From Synergistaceae bacterium (GTDB lineage Bacteria; Synergistota; Synergistia; Synergistales; Synergistaceae): a stretch of 35,903 nucleotides of DNA. The notes beneath the pieces are model-generated. The model had not been told where the DNA came from. It did not search any database and was given only the letters and a program-made list of their open reading frames with translations. The stretch is from NCBI GenBank assembly GCA_031258255.1, contig JAIRNC010000061.1:1-35903 (forward strand), read 5' to 3'. This document shows, one piece after another, positions 1 through 7,591 of the stretch; position 1 is the stretch's first letter, and each line of letters begins with the position of its first letter. The translations under genes and the position numbers were made by a program.

Positions 1-110
1 GCATCTTCGCCCGTTCCCTTCATGTCAGCCGCAAAAATGGTCCTGGGCGTAGCTCTGCTACGCCTGTGGCCATTTTCACTGATGCCATTTCGGGAAGCGG
101 GCGAATCTGC
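1..110. repeat. Long nested inverted repeat (about 110-nt hairpin)
   Basis: Successive segments pair in strict nesting. Bases 1-3 pair with 108-110, TTCGCCCG (6-13) with CGGGCGAA (98-105), and TTCCC (14-18) with GGGAA (92-96). CAT..CAG (21-28) pairs with CTGATG (79-84), AAAATGG (34-40) with CCATTTT (70-76), and GGCGTAG (46-52) with CTACGCC (58-64). A 5-nt loop remains. The whole segment can fold as one imperfect hairpin on either strand. It lies at the window boundary, so more may exist to the left. Whether it is a mobile-element end, a structured RNA or a dispersed repeat cannot be told from one copy. Confidence 0.7.
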
Positions 111-131
111 TCCATTTCGCTCAAAGAACAT
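1..131 (-). CDS. Possible partial small ORF running off the left edge
   Basis: On the minus strand an ATG at 131-129 opens a frame with no stop down to base 1, giving 43 codons. GAGGA lies about 12 nt upstream. The peptide begins MFFERNGADSPASRNGISEN and is rich in R, S, G and N. Its DNA coincides with the 110-nt hairpin, so the open frame may be a by-product of that repeat. I recognise no domain. It could be the 5' end of a real gene outside the window or a spurious reading frame. Confidence 0.2.
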   Translation of the reverse strand, partial: MFFERNGADSPASRNGISENGHRRSRATPRTIFAADMKGTGED

Positions 132-182
132 TTAATCAGTGATTCCTCAAGATACTTCGGATAATCGCTTAATCCGAAAGGA

Positions 183-188
183 ATTCTA
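183..188 (-). promoter_or_regulatory. Possible extended -10 element on the minus strand
   Basis: The minus strand reads TGGTAGAAT, an extended -10 (TGn plus TAGAAT), with no convincing -35. It would start transcription near 176, through a small hairpin (TTCGGATTAA / TTATCCGAA) and into the 1-131 hairpin and small ORF. Weak evidence. Confidence 0.25.
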
Positions 189-235
189 CCACAGAGCCGC
201 CTTTTGCCGTCACCTTCGCTCGAAAACGGGCAAAG

Positions 236-270
236 GCAAAGGCGGGGGCTGTCTCAACCCCCGCCTTTGC
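236..270. terminator. Perfect 13-bp stem-loop, terminator-like
   Basis: GCAAAGGCGGGGG (236-248) is perfectly complementary to CCCCCGCCTTTGC (258-270), with a 9-nt loop. The stability is that of an intrinsic terminator, but the following tract (TTGGTC) has few T residues on either strand. It could act as a terminator with a poor tail or as a processing or boundary structure between the edge element and the kinase leader. Confidence 0.5.
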
Positions 271-287
271 TTGGTCTCAGTGCCGCG

Positions 288-316
288 CTGCCGGCCTTTA
301 CTTTATATGGTACAAT
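288..316 (+). promoter_or_regulatory. Candidate promoter for the histidine kinase leader
   Basis: An extended -10, TGG TACAAT (308-316), is preceded at 17-bp spacing by a poor -35 (CTGCCG, 3 of 6 matches). Transcription would begin near 323 and leave a 5' leader of about 300 nt before the kinase start codon. Confidence 0.35.
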
Positions 317-317
317 G

Positions 318-622
318 ACGAGGAAGCGGATAAGAGACGTGGTTTTCGCAGAGGAGGTACAGCAATTGAACGGTTTCGACGTTGTCACGTGTCGGTTGGC
401 CATATCCGATGCCTCCGGGAAAAGCCAGTGCCGGGATGCCGCGCTCCACTCCTGGCCCGCCGAAACGCCTGCGTTTGCCGAAAAAAGCGGACCCGCCCTG
501 CGGGGCGCCGCTGTCCCTTGGCGGGCCTTTAGGGCGTTCGCCCTCTTGCCGTCTTTCCCATTCCGGCCAGCGGACGGCCGGACGCCTTCTGTCCTCACTG
601 AGCGCGAACGTTTACGGGATAT
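318..622 (+). other. 300-bp apparently non-coding leader upstream of the kinase
   Basis: I see no convincing gene here. An open frame spans 204-629, but it crosses the 236-270 stem-loop and looks like no protein. Several GC-rich inverted repeats occur, including CCCGCC/GGCGGG (492-526 region) and GGGCGTTCGCCC near 531-542. It may be a structured 5' UTR or decayed sequence. No known riboswitch motif was recognised. Confidence 0.35.
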
Positions 623-2941
623 ATGCTGAGAAAAAAACCGCGTTTGAGAGAAGGATATCTCTATATTGTCTTTTTTTCGGTTCTCTGCGCAATTGTATTC
701 GGGGGCATCGTCTATACCATTACCTCGCAAACTTTAAAACAGCAGATGGGCGACAAATGCCTCGGCATTGCCTACGCGGTGGCCGCCCTGCTGGAAGAAT
801 ACCCGGAAGAATATCAGGAGTTTATCAAGTCATTGGACACCGAAAGCGACTACTATATTCGAACCAAGTCCGTCATAGAGAAAATACGTTTTGGCAACTT
901 GCATAACATTATGTTCGTGTATTCGGAGATACGAGCCTCAGAAAATGAAATGATGTACATATTTGACGGCGAAAAATCCGACGCGGACACGTTCACGCCG
1001 CCTGGCAGCATAGAGCCCATTACCGCTGCCCGTCGCGCGGCCTATGACAGCCAGAGCGCCCATATTGGCGATTTTGCTCCTGAGGTATGGGGCACGCTTT
1101 TGTCGGCCTACGCCCCGATTTTCAACAAGAACACCGGAGAATTCCTCGGTATTGTCGGCGTGGATGTCTCAATTGAACAATACAACGCGGTGATGCAGAA
1201 GCAATTTGCCGTCATCATCGGCAGCGCCTCCATCATGATGCTCATGAGCTACGCAATCATCCGATTAAACAGGGAAAAGGCGCGTTCCGATGAAGAAAAC
1301 CTCAGCAAATCGGCCTTCCTGGCACGGATGAGCCATGAGATGCGCACTCCCCTGAACGCGGTCATCGGCCTCTCCGAAGTGGAGCTGCAAAACGATCTTC
1401 TCAAAAATACCCGCGACAACCTGGATAAAATCTACAATTCAGGCTTGAATCTGCTTGGCATCGTAAACGACATTCTGGACATCTCAAAGATCGAGTCGGG
1501 GAGTATGGAGCTGGTGCCGTCGAGGTATCATATTTCAAGCCTTATCAACGACACCGTGCAGCTCAACATCATGCGCATCGGCTCCAAACCCATCGCCTTC
1601 GAACTCTCTTTAGACGAAACGATCCCAAGCATCTTCTTTGGCGACGAGATGCGGATAAAGCAGATCCTGAGCAACCTGCTTTCCAACGCCTTCAAGTACA
1701 CAAAAGAGGGCAGGGTGATCCTCAAAGTGGAATGGGAACGGCAGGACAACGGCGCGTGGTTGGTTTTTGCTGTGAGCGACACGGGGCTCGGCATCAAGAA
1801 AGAGGATCTCGACAAGCTTTTTTCCGAGTACTACCGGGTGAAAAACCTGGAGACCCGCTACATAGAGGGGACTGGGCTCGGCCTCCCTATCACGAAAACC
1901 CTGGCGGAGCTGATGGGCGGCACGATTACGGCGAAGAGCGAATATGGGAAAGGCAGCGCCTTCAGCGTCAAATTATGGCAGGAGATCGTCGACGCGACGC
2001 CGCTCGGCAGCGAAACAGCGGAGCAGTTGCGTAGCTTCAGTTTTATAGAGAACCGGAGCATAAGAAACAAGGATTTCGTCCGTACGCGGATGCCTTATGG
2101 CAAGGTGCTGATCGTAGACGACGTCCCGACAAACTTGGACGTGGCGCGAGGGCTGATGCTGCCCTATGGGCTGGAGATCGATACGGTCGCGAGCGGGCAG
2201 GAAGCGATAGAGAAAATCCGTGCGGAAAAGACGAGATACGACGCGGTGTTCATGGATCACATGATGCCCGGGATGGACGGAATCGAGGCCACCCGCGTTA
2301 TCCGCGGCGAGATAGGGACCGACTACGCGCGGAACGTGCCGATTATCGCCCTGACGGCGAACGCCCTGAGGGGAATCGAGGAAATGTTCCTGTCCAACGG
2401 CTTCGATGACTTCATCTCCAAGCCCATCGATATCGCCCAACTGGACAGGGCGCTCAATCGGTGGGTACGAGGCAGGCGTAGAGAGGAAGCCCCTCGGCAG
2501 GAGGGACAGAAGGCGGCGGAGCCCACCGGAGCGCTGGAAGGGCGCCGAGTGGAAGGCGTGGACCTGTCGGAGGGCGTGGCGCTCTACGATGGAGAGGACG
2601 CCTATCTGGAAATCCTCAGCTCGTTTATGACCCACACGCCGGAGATGCTGGAGAAGATGCGCGAGGTCTCCAAGGGGACGCTTGCGGAATACGCCATCAT
2701 CGCGCACGGACTCAAGGGCGCCAGCTATGGGATATGCGCCGAGGCGATTGCCAGGCAGGCGCAGGTTTTGGAATTTGCGGCCAAGGCTGGTGATTTCGAG
2801 ACCGTCAACGCGGAGAACGGCGTTTTTATAGAGACCGTCGAGAGGCTCCTTGCCGACCTGCAAAACCTGCCGCGCAGCGTCTTTGAGAACGTCGGATCGG
2901 ATAACACCGAAAAAGATATGGGTCTGTCAAATAAATGGTAA
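623..2941 (+). CDS. Hybrid sensor histidine kinase with receiver and HPt domains
   Basis: An inner-membrane phosphorelay kinase of 772 residues. One transmembrane helix (about 12-33) and a second (about 194-213) bracket a periplasmic Cache-like sensor that ends in the typical GIVGVDVS stretch. HisKA follows with phospho-acceptor H238 in SHEMRTPLNAVIG. The HATPase domain has N-box LLSNAFKYT, DTGLGI and EGTGLGLPIT. A receiver domain has phospho-acceptor D545 in FMDHMMPGMDG. A C-terminal HPt domain has H695 in AHGLKGAS. All relay residues are present, so an intramolecular His-Asp-His relay is expected, passing phosphate to a response regulator not in this window. There is no cognate regulator next door and no strong ribosome binding site before the ATG. 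The ligand is unknown. Confidence 0.93.
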   Translation: MLRKKPRLREGYLYIVFFSVLCAIVFGGIVYTITSQTLKQQMGDKCLGIAYAVAALLEEYPEEYQEFIKSLDTESDYYIRTKSVIEKIRFGNLHNIMFVYSEIRASENEMMYIFDGEKSDADTFTPPGSIEPITAARRAAYDSQSAHIGDFAPEVWGTLLSAYAPIFNKNTGEFLGIVGVDVSIEQYNAVMQKQFAVIIGSASIMMLMSYAIIRLNREKARSDEENLSKSAFLARMSHEMRTPLNAVIGLSEVELQNDLLKNTRDNLDKIYNSGLNLLGIVNDILDISKIESGSMELVPSRYHISSLINDTVQLNIMRIGSKPIAFELSLDETIPSIFFGDEMRIKQILSNLLSNAFKYTKEGRVILKVEWERQDNGAWLVFAVSDTGLGIKKEDLDKLFSEYYRVKNLETRYIEGTGLGLPITKTLAELMGGTITAKSEYGKGSAFSVKLWQEIVDATPLGSETAEQLRSFSFIENRSIRNKDFVRTRMPYGKVLIVDDVPTNLDVARGLMLPYGLEIDTVASGQEAIEKIRAEKTRYDAVFMDHMMPGMDGIEATRVIRGEIGTDYARNVPIIALTANALRGIEEMFLSNGFDDFISKPIDIAQLDRALNRWVRGRRREEAPRQEGQKAAEPTGALEGRRVEGVDLSEGVALYDGEDAYLEILSSFMTHTPEMLEKMREVSKGTLAEYAIIAHGLKGASYGICAEAIARQAQVLEFAAKAGDFETVNAENGVFIETVERLLADLQNLPRSVFENVGSDNTEKDMGLSNKW

Positions 2942-3047
2942 AATCATCACGGAAGCGCTCACGCTTTTGCGCAATCAACAAAATGAATATGTGTATCATT
3001 TACGGCCAATCTTGTCGCATTCTACCACAAAGCGGGCGGTGGTGGAA

Positions 3048-3090
3048 GCAAAAAACAAAAAGGGTTCAGAGGAAAACCCCCTGAACCTTT
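3048..3090 (-). terminator. Intrinsic terminator of tRNA-Arg
   Basis: Read on the minus strand, GGTTCAG and CTGAACC form the stem and a T-rich run (CCCTTTTTGTTTTTTG) follows. It sits less than 10 nt beyond the tRNA 3' end. Confidence 0.8.
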
Positions 3091-3098
3091 GCTGTCTC

Positions 3099-3175
3099 TG
3101 GCGTGCCCGCCGGGATTCGAACCCGGGACCTTTGGCTCCGGAGGCCAACACTCTATCCAGCTGAGCTACGGGCAC
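3099..3175 (-). tRNA. tRNA-Arg (anticodon CCG)
   Basis: The minus strand folds as a full 77-nt cloverleaf. The acceptor stem GTGCCCG/CGGGCAC has 7 perfect pairs, the D arm reads AGCTCAGCTGGATAGAG, and the anticodon stem TTGGC/GCCAA encloses loop CTCCGGA. The T arm contains GGTTCGAATCC, and CCA is encoded. Anticodon CCG reads the arginine codon CGG. It has its own promoter and terminator. Confidence 0.96.
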
Positions 3176-3190
3176 AGGCACAACGGGAGT

Positions 3191-3219
3191 ATCCTAGCTT
3201 CACATGCCGCGTGAGTCAA
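3191..3219 (-). promoter_or_regulatory. Sigma-70 promoter of tRNA-Arg
   Basis: On the minus strand TTGACT (3219-3214) is followed after exactly 17 bp by TAGGAT (3196-3191), about 16 nt upstream of the mature tRNA 5' end. The spacing and -35 are near-consensus. The promoter lies just after the rnpB terminator. Confidence 0.8.
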
Positions 3220-3236
3220 GGGGAAAAACCGAAAAG

Positions 3237-3277
3237 AGTTAAAAAGGAGCGGGGGATCGGTCGCCCTGTCCCCCGCG
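3237..3277 (-). terminator. Intrinsic terminator of rnpB
   Basis: On the minus strand GCGGGGGA and TCCCCCGC form an 8-bp GC-rich stem, followed by TCCTTTTTAACTC. It lies just beyond the 3' strand of RNase P helix P1. Confidence 0.8.
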
Positions 3278-3284
3278 TAAAAGC

Positions 3285-3597
3285 GGAAGCACCTCGTAAG
3301 CCGGGTTCTGTCGTGTCCAGTCATTTATCTCAGCGGTCGTACCCGGGAGTCAGCGGGCAGCCTCATCCTCCCCTATTCGACCTTGCTCCGGGTGGGGTTT
3401 GCCAGGCACGCGCGTCGCCGCGCGTCCGGTGAGCCCTTGCCTCGCCTTTTCACCCTTACCGGGATTGCTCCCGGCGGTATATTTTCTGTGGCACTTTCCT
3501 TGGGTTCGCACCCACAGGAGTTTCTCCTGCACCCTGCCCTGCGGAGCCCGGACTTTCCTCCGTCCTGTTAGGGACAGCGACTGGATGAGATACTTCC
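3285..3597 (-). ncRNA. rnpB: RNase P RNA (class A)
   Basis: This is the catalytic RNA of RNase P, which cuts the 5' leaders from tRNA precursors. The minus strand carries the family's invariant blocks: GAGGAAAGTCCGGGCTCC near the 5' end, GCAAACCCCACCCGGAGCAA in the middle, and ACAGAACCCGGCTTA near the 3' end. The ends were set by helix P1, where GGAAGTATCTC (5') pairs with GAGGTGCTTCC (3') through wobble pairs. The length is about 313 nt. It sits head-to-tail with tRNA-Arg, but each has its own promoter and terminator. Confidence 0.95.
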
Positions 3598-3604
3598 AGG
3601 GCGC

Positions 3605-3634
3605 ATTTTAGCATAGAATGCGTATTTTTCGAAA
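3605..3634 (-). promoter_or_regulatory. Promoter of rnpB
   Basis: On the minus strand TAAAAT (3610-3605) lies 7 nt before the P1 5' strand, exactly where a -10 should be. The -35 is TTTCGA at 18-bp spacing, a weak match. Position relative to the RNA end is the main support. Confidence 0.5.
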
Positions 3635-3729
3635 GGACAGGGGATAAAAAAGCCTGGGATTATGATATCATACGTGTTTGCTGACATGGGTAAGCGAGAA
3701 GCGCTTCCAATATGAATGAGGTGACTTTT

Positions 3730-5607
3730 GTGTACGATGCTTCAAAGATTCGAAATGTGGCCATAATAGCCCACATAGACCACGGCAAGACAACGCTCAT
3801 TGATTCAATTTTCAGAGCCACGCAGAGCGAGAGGGAAAACGAGCGCATGGAGGAGAGGGTGATGGACGGCCTCTCCCTGGAGCGCGAACGAGGCATAACC
3901 ATAAAGGCGAAGCACTGTTCCGTAGAGTGGAACGGATATCGCATAAACATCGTGGACACGCCGGGGCACGCCGACTTCTCGGGGGAGGTCGAGAGGGTTC
4001 TCTCCATGGTGGATTCCGTGCTCCTCCTGGTGGACGCGAACGAGGGGCCGATGCCGCAGACGCGGTACGTGCTGATGCGCGCCCTGCGTCTCGGGCTGCG
4101 CCCTATCGTCGTGGTCAACAAAATCGACCGCCCGAACGCCGCCCCCGGCTCGGCGCTGGACAAGACGTTCGACCTCTTCATAGAGCTGGGGGCGACCGAC
4201 GAGCAGTGCGAGTTCCCGGTGCTGTACGGCTCCGGCCTCAGCGGGTGGATGGTGAAGGATTCTTCCGGGATAGAGGGCGGCTCGGGCAAGGGGATGCAGG
4301 AGCTGTTCGAGACCATCGTCGATTTCGTCCCGCCGCCGAAGGTCGACGGGGACGGCGCGCTCCTGATGCAGGTGAGCACCTTGGCCTGGAGCGATTATCT
4401 CGGGCGCATCGCCTGCGGCCGCGTGTTGCGCGGCACGCTCAGGAGGAACGCGCCGCTCATGGTGACGCACACCAGGTGGACGGACCACGGGCAGCAGGAT
4501 TTCGAGACCGTCTCCCAGAAGAAGGAGACGTGCGCGCATCTCTTTATCACCGAGGGACTCGACCGCAAGGAGGTAGACGAGGCCGGCGCGGGTGACATCG
4601 TCTGGTTCTCCGGCCCGGACGAAATCACGCTGGGGGACACGATCACCGACCCGTCCTCAGCGGACAGCGCGCTGCCGCCGCTGGACATAGAGGAGCCTAC
4701 CGTGTCGATGTTCTTCCTGGTCAACACAGGCCCGTTCGCGGGCGAGGATGGCAACGCCGTGACGCTCAGGCAGATAAAGGCGCGGCTGGAGCGCGAGACG
4801 CGCGTCGACCCTGCTCTCTGCATGGAGGACATCGGCAGGCCGGACGGTGTGAAAGTGTCTGGCCGAGGGGAACTGCACCTCGGCATATTGATAGAGGAGA
4901 TGAGGCGCGAGGGCATGGAGTTCTGCGTCTCCCGCCCGGAGGTCATAACGCGCGTGGGAGAAAACGGATCCCTCCAGGAACCGATGGAGGAGCTGGTGAT
5001 CGACGTCCCGGAGGAGTACCAGGGCGTCGTCATACAGAAGGTAGCGCTGCGAAAGGGCGAGCTCCTCGAAATGGAAAACGGCGGCACCGGCACGCTCCGT
5101 CTGTCGTTCAGGATACCGACGCGGGGCCTCATCGGCTACAGGGGCGAGTTTTTGACTGACACGCGCGGCCTGGGGATTCTGGCTTCGCGTTTTATCGGTT
5201 ACGGCGCCTGGGCCGGCGAGGTCACATCGCGCACCCGGGGCTCCATGGTGTGCATGGACACCGGCGTAGCGACGAGCTACAGCCTCGAAAACCTCCAGGA
5301 GCGCGGCAGGCTTTTCCTTGAGCCCGGCGACCGCGTATACTGCGGCATGGTGGTGGGGGAGAGCGCCAAGCCGAAGGATCTGCCCTGCAACCCCGCCAAA
5401 CGCAAGCAGCAGACGAACCACAGGTCGGCCACGAAGGACGCCACGATAGTCCTGGACGTCCCTCGGAAAGTCACCGTGGAGTCTTCGCTGGAGTGGATAG
5501 AGGACGACGAGCTGGTCGAGATTACGCCGAAGTCAGTCCGCATCAGGAAGAGCATACTGGACCCGAATATGCGCAAGCGCGCCGAAAGCAGGGCGAACGC
5601 GGCGTGA
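3730..5607 (+). CDS. typA: Ribosome-associated GTPase TypA/BipA
   Basis: A translational GTPase of the EF-G family that binds the 70S ribosome and acts in ribosome assembly and stress adaptation. It has 625 residues, close to the family norm. P-loop AHIDHGKTT sits at residues 14-22, switch-region RGITIKAK follows, and DTPGHADF and NKIDRP complete the G motifs. The C-terminal half contains the BipA-typical RGLIGYRGEFLTDT and a basic C-terminal end. I chose GTG 3730 because GAGGTGA lies 5 nt upstream and the protein then begins close to the GTPase domain. An in-frame ATG at 3712 would add six residues but has no good ribosome binding site. Confidence 0.96.
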   Translation: MYDASKIRNVAIIAHIDHGKTTLIDSIFRATQSERENERMEERVMDGLSLERERGITIKAKHCSVEWNGYRINIVDTPGHADFSGEVERVLSMVDSVLLLVDANEGPMPQTRYVLMRALRLGLRPIVVVNKIDRPNAAPGSALDKTFDLFIELGATDEQCEFPVLYGSGLSGWMVKDSSGIEGGSGKGMQELFETIVDFVPPPKVDGDGALLMQVSTLAWSDYLGRIACGRVLRGTLRRNAPLMVTHTRWTDHGQQDFETVSQKKETCAHLFITEGLDRKEVDEAGAGDIVWFSGPDEITLGDTITDPSSADSALPPLDIEEPTVSMFFLVNTGPFAGEDGNAVTLRQIKARLERETRVDPALCMEDIGRPDGVKVSGRGELHLGILIEEMRREGMEFCVSRPEVITRVGENGSLQEPMEELVIDVPEEYQGVVIQKVALRKGELLEMENGGTGTLRLSFRIPTRGLIGYRGEFLTDTRGLGILASRFIGYGAWAGEVTSRTRGSMVCMDTGVATSYSLENLQERGRLFLEPGDRVYCGMVVGESAKPKDLPCNPAKRKQQTNHRSATKDATIVLDVPRKVTVESSLEWIEDDELVEITPKSVRIRKSILDPNMRKRAESRANAA

Positions 5608-5740
5608 AAACCGATGGCGCGTTGCCGGCCTCCCGATGAGCCGCGAATAAAAAGTACGTTTAAGCGTACGATATAAAGCATGGAATTTATTTCTGTCCAC
5701 GAAGCATCGCCAAAAATCTGACAAAGCGAGGTTGGTCGTC
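5608..5740 (+). other. Intergenic gap with short inverted repeat
   Basis: GTACG (5655-5659) and CGTAC (5666-5670) form a small inverted repeat just before an AT-rich GATATAAAG stretch. It could be an operator next to a -10, but no matching -35 is visible. No clear terminator for typA was found. Confidence 0.25.
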
Positions 5741-6868
5741 ATGAGGCAGGGAAATGACAGGATAAAGGGGTTCGACGCGCTGCGGCTCGTCATGGTGCTG
5801 CTGGTCATCATGCTCCACGCCGCCATGACGTACATGATGTTCGTGCCGCAGTGGTGGTATGTCATCGACGACAACAGGAGCTTCGCTATGGCGATGCTCG
5901 TCGTCTTTCTCGACTCGTTCCCTATGTCCGCGCTCTTCTTCCTCTCCGGCTACTTCGCGCCGCCGTCTCTGGCAAAGCGCGGCACGTCTCTGTTTTTGCG
6001 CGACAAATTTATGCGGATTGGACTGCCCTGGATCCTAGGGGTGGCGTTCGTCGCGCCTTTTTTCGCCTACGCATCGTATCTCAAGTACGGGATCGGTCCT
6101 GTGACGGCCTGGGGCTTTATGACGGGCTGGTTTTTCGGGCCGTTTTACCAGCAGGGACATTACTGGTTTTTAGGGGTATTGTTCCTCTTCCTGCTCGCAT
6201 ACGCGATTTTTTGCAAGGGCGGCGCGGGGGCAAAGGCTGAAAAGGCGGCAGAGACAGGGAAATCCCCTGCCGCGCTGATCGCGGCGCTCTGGACGGCAGG
6301 GACGCTTTCTTACTGTCTGGCGGCGTATTTTATCAAGCCGGCGGTGGAATGGGTGAATATCATGTACGTGCTTTATTTCCAGCACGCCCGCTTCGTCGGA
6401 TACGCCGGCTTTTTCGCGCTCGGGACATACGGGTGGCGCGCGGGCTGGTTCAGCGAGGGCGGATGGGTTCCAAGCCCGGCTAAGTGGGGGGCCGCGGGAA
6501 TCGTTTCGTCCGCGTTGCTTTTGCGCTGGACATTTTTTAAGGCGCCTGGCCTTGACGCAAATACAAACATTATCATTGAAGCCGTCCTTTATAACTCCAC
6601 GATGATCGCCATGACGTTTTTCACAGCAGGGCTTTTTATGAGGAAGAGCCTGCCTTTCGAGAAAGCCGTGGGAATTTTGTCCCCTCACTCATATCCGATC
6701 TACTGGCTTCACCAGATAGTCCTGACGCCGCTCGTGTACTTCCTCAAGCCGTTTCACGTCAGCGTCGCGATAAAGTGGGCGGTTTCGAGCGCCTTCACAG
6801 TGTTCGTCTGCTATCTCCTGAGCGCGTATTTTTTGAAACGGGCGCCGTTTTTAAAGCGCATATTTTAA
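5741..6868 (+). CDS. Acyltransferase 3 family integral membrane protein
   Basis: A polytopic inner-membrane protein of 375 residues with about ten hydrophobic helices. The first helix carries the family's hallmark arginine and histidine (FDALR followed by IMLHAAM), which is characteristic of OafA/NodX-type O-acyltransferases. A C-terminal SYPIYWLHQIV stretch is also typical. Members move acyl groups, often acetyl, onto exported polysaccharides, LPS or other substrates. The acceptor here cannot be deduced. I placed the start at ATG 5741, 9 nt after GCGAGG. TTG 5732 would directly abut that ribosome binding site. Neighbours give no pathway clue, and the gene looks monocistronic. Confidence 0.88.
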   Translation: MRQGNDRIKGFDALRLVMVLLVIMLHAAMTYMMFVPQWWYVIDDNRSFAMAMLVVFLDSFPMSALFFLSGYFAPPSLAKRGTSLFLRDKFMRIGLPWILGVAFVAPFFAYASYLKYGIGPVTAWGFMTGWFFGPFYQQGHYWFLGVLFLFLLAYAIFCKGGAGAKAEKAAETGKSPAALIAALWTAGTLSYCLAAYFIKPAVEWVNIMYVLYFQHARFVGYAGFFALGTYGWRAGWFSEGGWVPSPAKWGAAGIVSSALLLRWTFFKAPGLDANTNIIIEAVLYNSTMIAMTFFTAGLFMRKSLPFEKAVGILSPHSYPIYWLHQIVLTPLVYFLKPFHVSVAIKWAVSSAFTVFVCYLLSAYFLKRAPFLKRIF

Positions 6869-7044
6869 CCGGCGACTCGCTGGCAGACGATCCCCGCCAG
6901 CAGACGGTTCGAGCTATGGTTTTACTAGGTCATTAAACTTTTGTCTCATTTTACCAGGTCAGGCTAGCACTTTACCAGTGCAAAGCACAAAAAAGACTCC
7001 CCGCGGCCCGCATTGCTGACTGCCGCAAGAGACTATAAAGAGGC
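6869..7044. repeat. Gap with three copies of a TTTTACYAGGTCA-like motif
   Basis: TTTTACTAGGTCA (6920-6932), TTTTACCAGGTCA (6949-6961) and CTTTACCAGTGCA (6970-6982) are direct near-repeats, 29 and 21 nt apart. Clustered short direct repeats of this kind occur at the ends of some insertion sequences, for example the IS21 family, so this may be a scar. No transposase remnant is visible. A weak stem GCTGGC/GCCAGC (6879-6901) follows the acyltransferase stop. Confidence 0.4.
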
Positions 7045-7045
7045 G

Positions 7046-7074
7046 GTGCTTATCGGCATTTCCTGTGCTATAAT
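7046..7074 (+). promoter_or_regulatory. Extended -10 promoter of rpsO
   Basis: TGC TATAAT (7066-7074) is a consensus extended -10. The -35 position (GTGCTT) is poor, which extended -10 promoters tolerate. Transcription would start near 7081, about 70 nt before rpsO. Confidence 0.6.
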
Positions 7075-7153
7075 TTCCTGACCCTCTACACGGACGATCG
7101 TTACGACACGGCGGCCTGGGTTTTGGGATTTTACTTTTTTAGGAGTGAAGGCA

Positions 7154-7420
7154 TTGATCGACAAGGAACTGAAGCAAGAGGTAATCGAAAAGTACAGGAC
7201 GCACGGCGCCGACACCGGCTCGCCGGAGGTTCAGGTGGCGATACTGACCACGAGGATCAGGCAGCTTACCGAGCACATGAAGGTTCACAAGAAGGACTTT
7301 CATTCGAGGCGCGGCCTTCTCATAATGGTCGGGAAGAGACGAAAACTCCTACAGTATCTCCGCAACAAGGACTTCACGCGCTACCAGTCCCTCATCCAGA
7401 GCTTGGAACTGCGCCATTGA
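7154..7420 (+). CDS. rpsO: 30S ribosomal protein S15
   Basis: A primary 16S rRNA binding protein of the 30S platform. TTG 7154 gives 88 residues, the family length, and a start [15 protein letters not shown] that aligns with typical S15 N-termini. AGGAGTG lies 6 nt upstream. An in-frame GTG at 7145 overlaps that ribosome binding site and would add three residues. Signature stretches include [28 protein letters not shown] and RKLLQYL. It is followed by a hairpin and then pnp, the classical rpsO-pnp order, in which S15 often autoregulates through its leader. Confidence 0.97.
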   Translation: MIDKELKQEVIEKYRTHGADTGSPEVQVAILTTRIRQLTEHMKVHKKDFHSRRGLLIMVGKRRKLLQYLRNKDFTRYQSLIQSLELRH

Positions 7421-7456
7421 CGCGTAAGTGAACGCAAAAACAAAATAAGGCTTCCC

Positions 7457-7505
7457 AGGGGATCATGCAAAAACCGCCGTCCGGTTTCGTGATCCCCTTT
7501 TTTAC
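7457..7505 (+). terminator. Hairpin with T-tract between rpsO and pnp
   Basis: GGGGATCATG (7458-7467) pairs with CGTGATCCCC (7488-7497), with one wobble, and CTTTTTT follows. It is a strong intrinsic terminator or attenuator. In many bacteria the rpsO-pnp gap also holds an RNase III processing stem, so read-through is possible. Confidence 0.8.
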
Positions 7506-7531
7506 CTATTTTTCACTGCGATAATTAAAAC

Positions 7532-7559
7532 TTGTGATATTATTTCGAAGTTGTAAAAT
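7532..7559 (+). promoter_or_regulatory. Candidate promoter of pnp
   Basis: TTGTGA (7532-7537), a 16-bp spacer and TAAAAT (7554-7559) lie in an AT-rich stretch directly after the rpsO terminator and about 33 nt before the pnp start. Confidence 0.5.
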
Positions 7560-7591
7560 TATAGAAGAGTGCATAAGAGGAGGAAAAAGCA

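Noticed and set aside
350-420. tmRNA-like string (GGTTTCGACG)
   Set aside because: No tRNA-like 3' end, no tag-peptide reading frame and no matching acceptor stem were found.
204-629. 141-codon open frame before the kinase
   Set aside because: It crosses the perfect 236-270 stem-loop and the candidate promoter, has no ribosome binding site of note, and looks like no protein family.
1973-2863. 296-codon antisense frame within the histidine kinase
   Set aside because: It is opposite a fully conserved receiver/HPt coding region. Long antisense frames are expected in GC-rich genes.
3660-5421. Antisense frames of 239-254 codons in typA
   Set aside because: Shadows of a conserved GTPase gene, with no family resemblance and no start signals.
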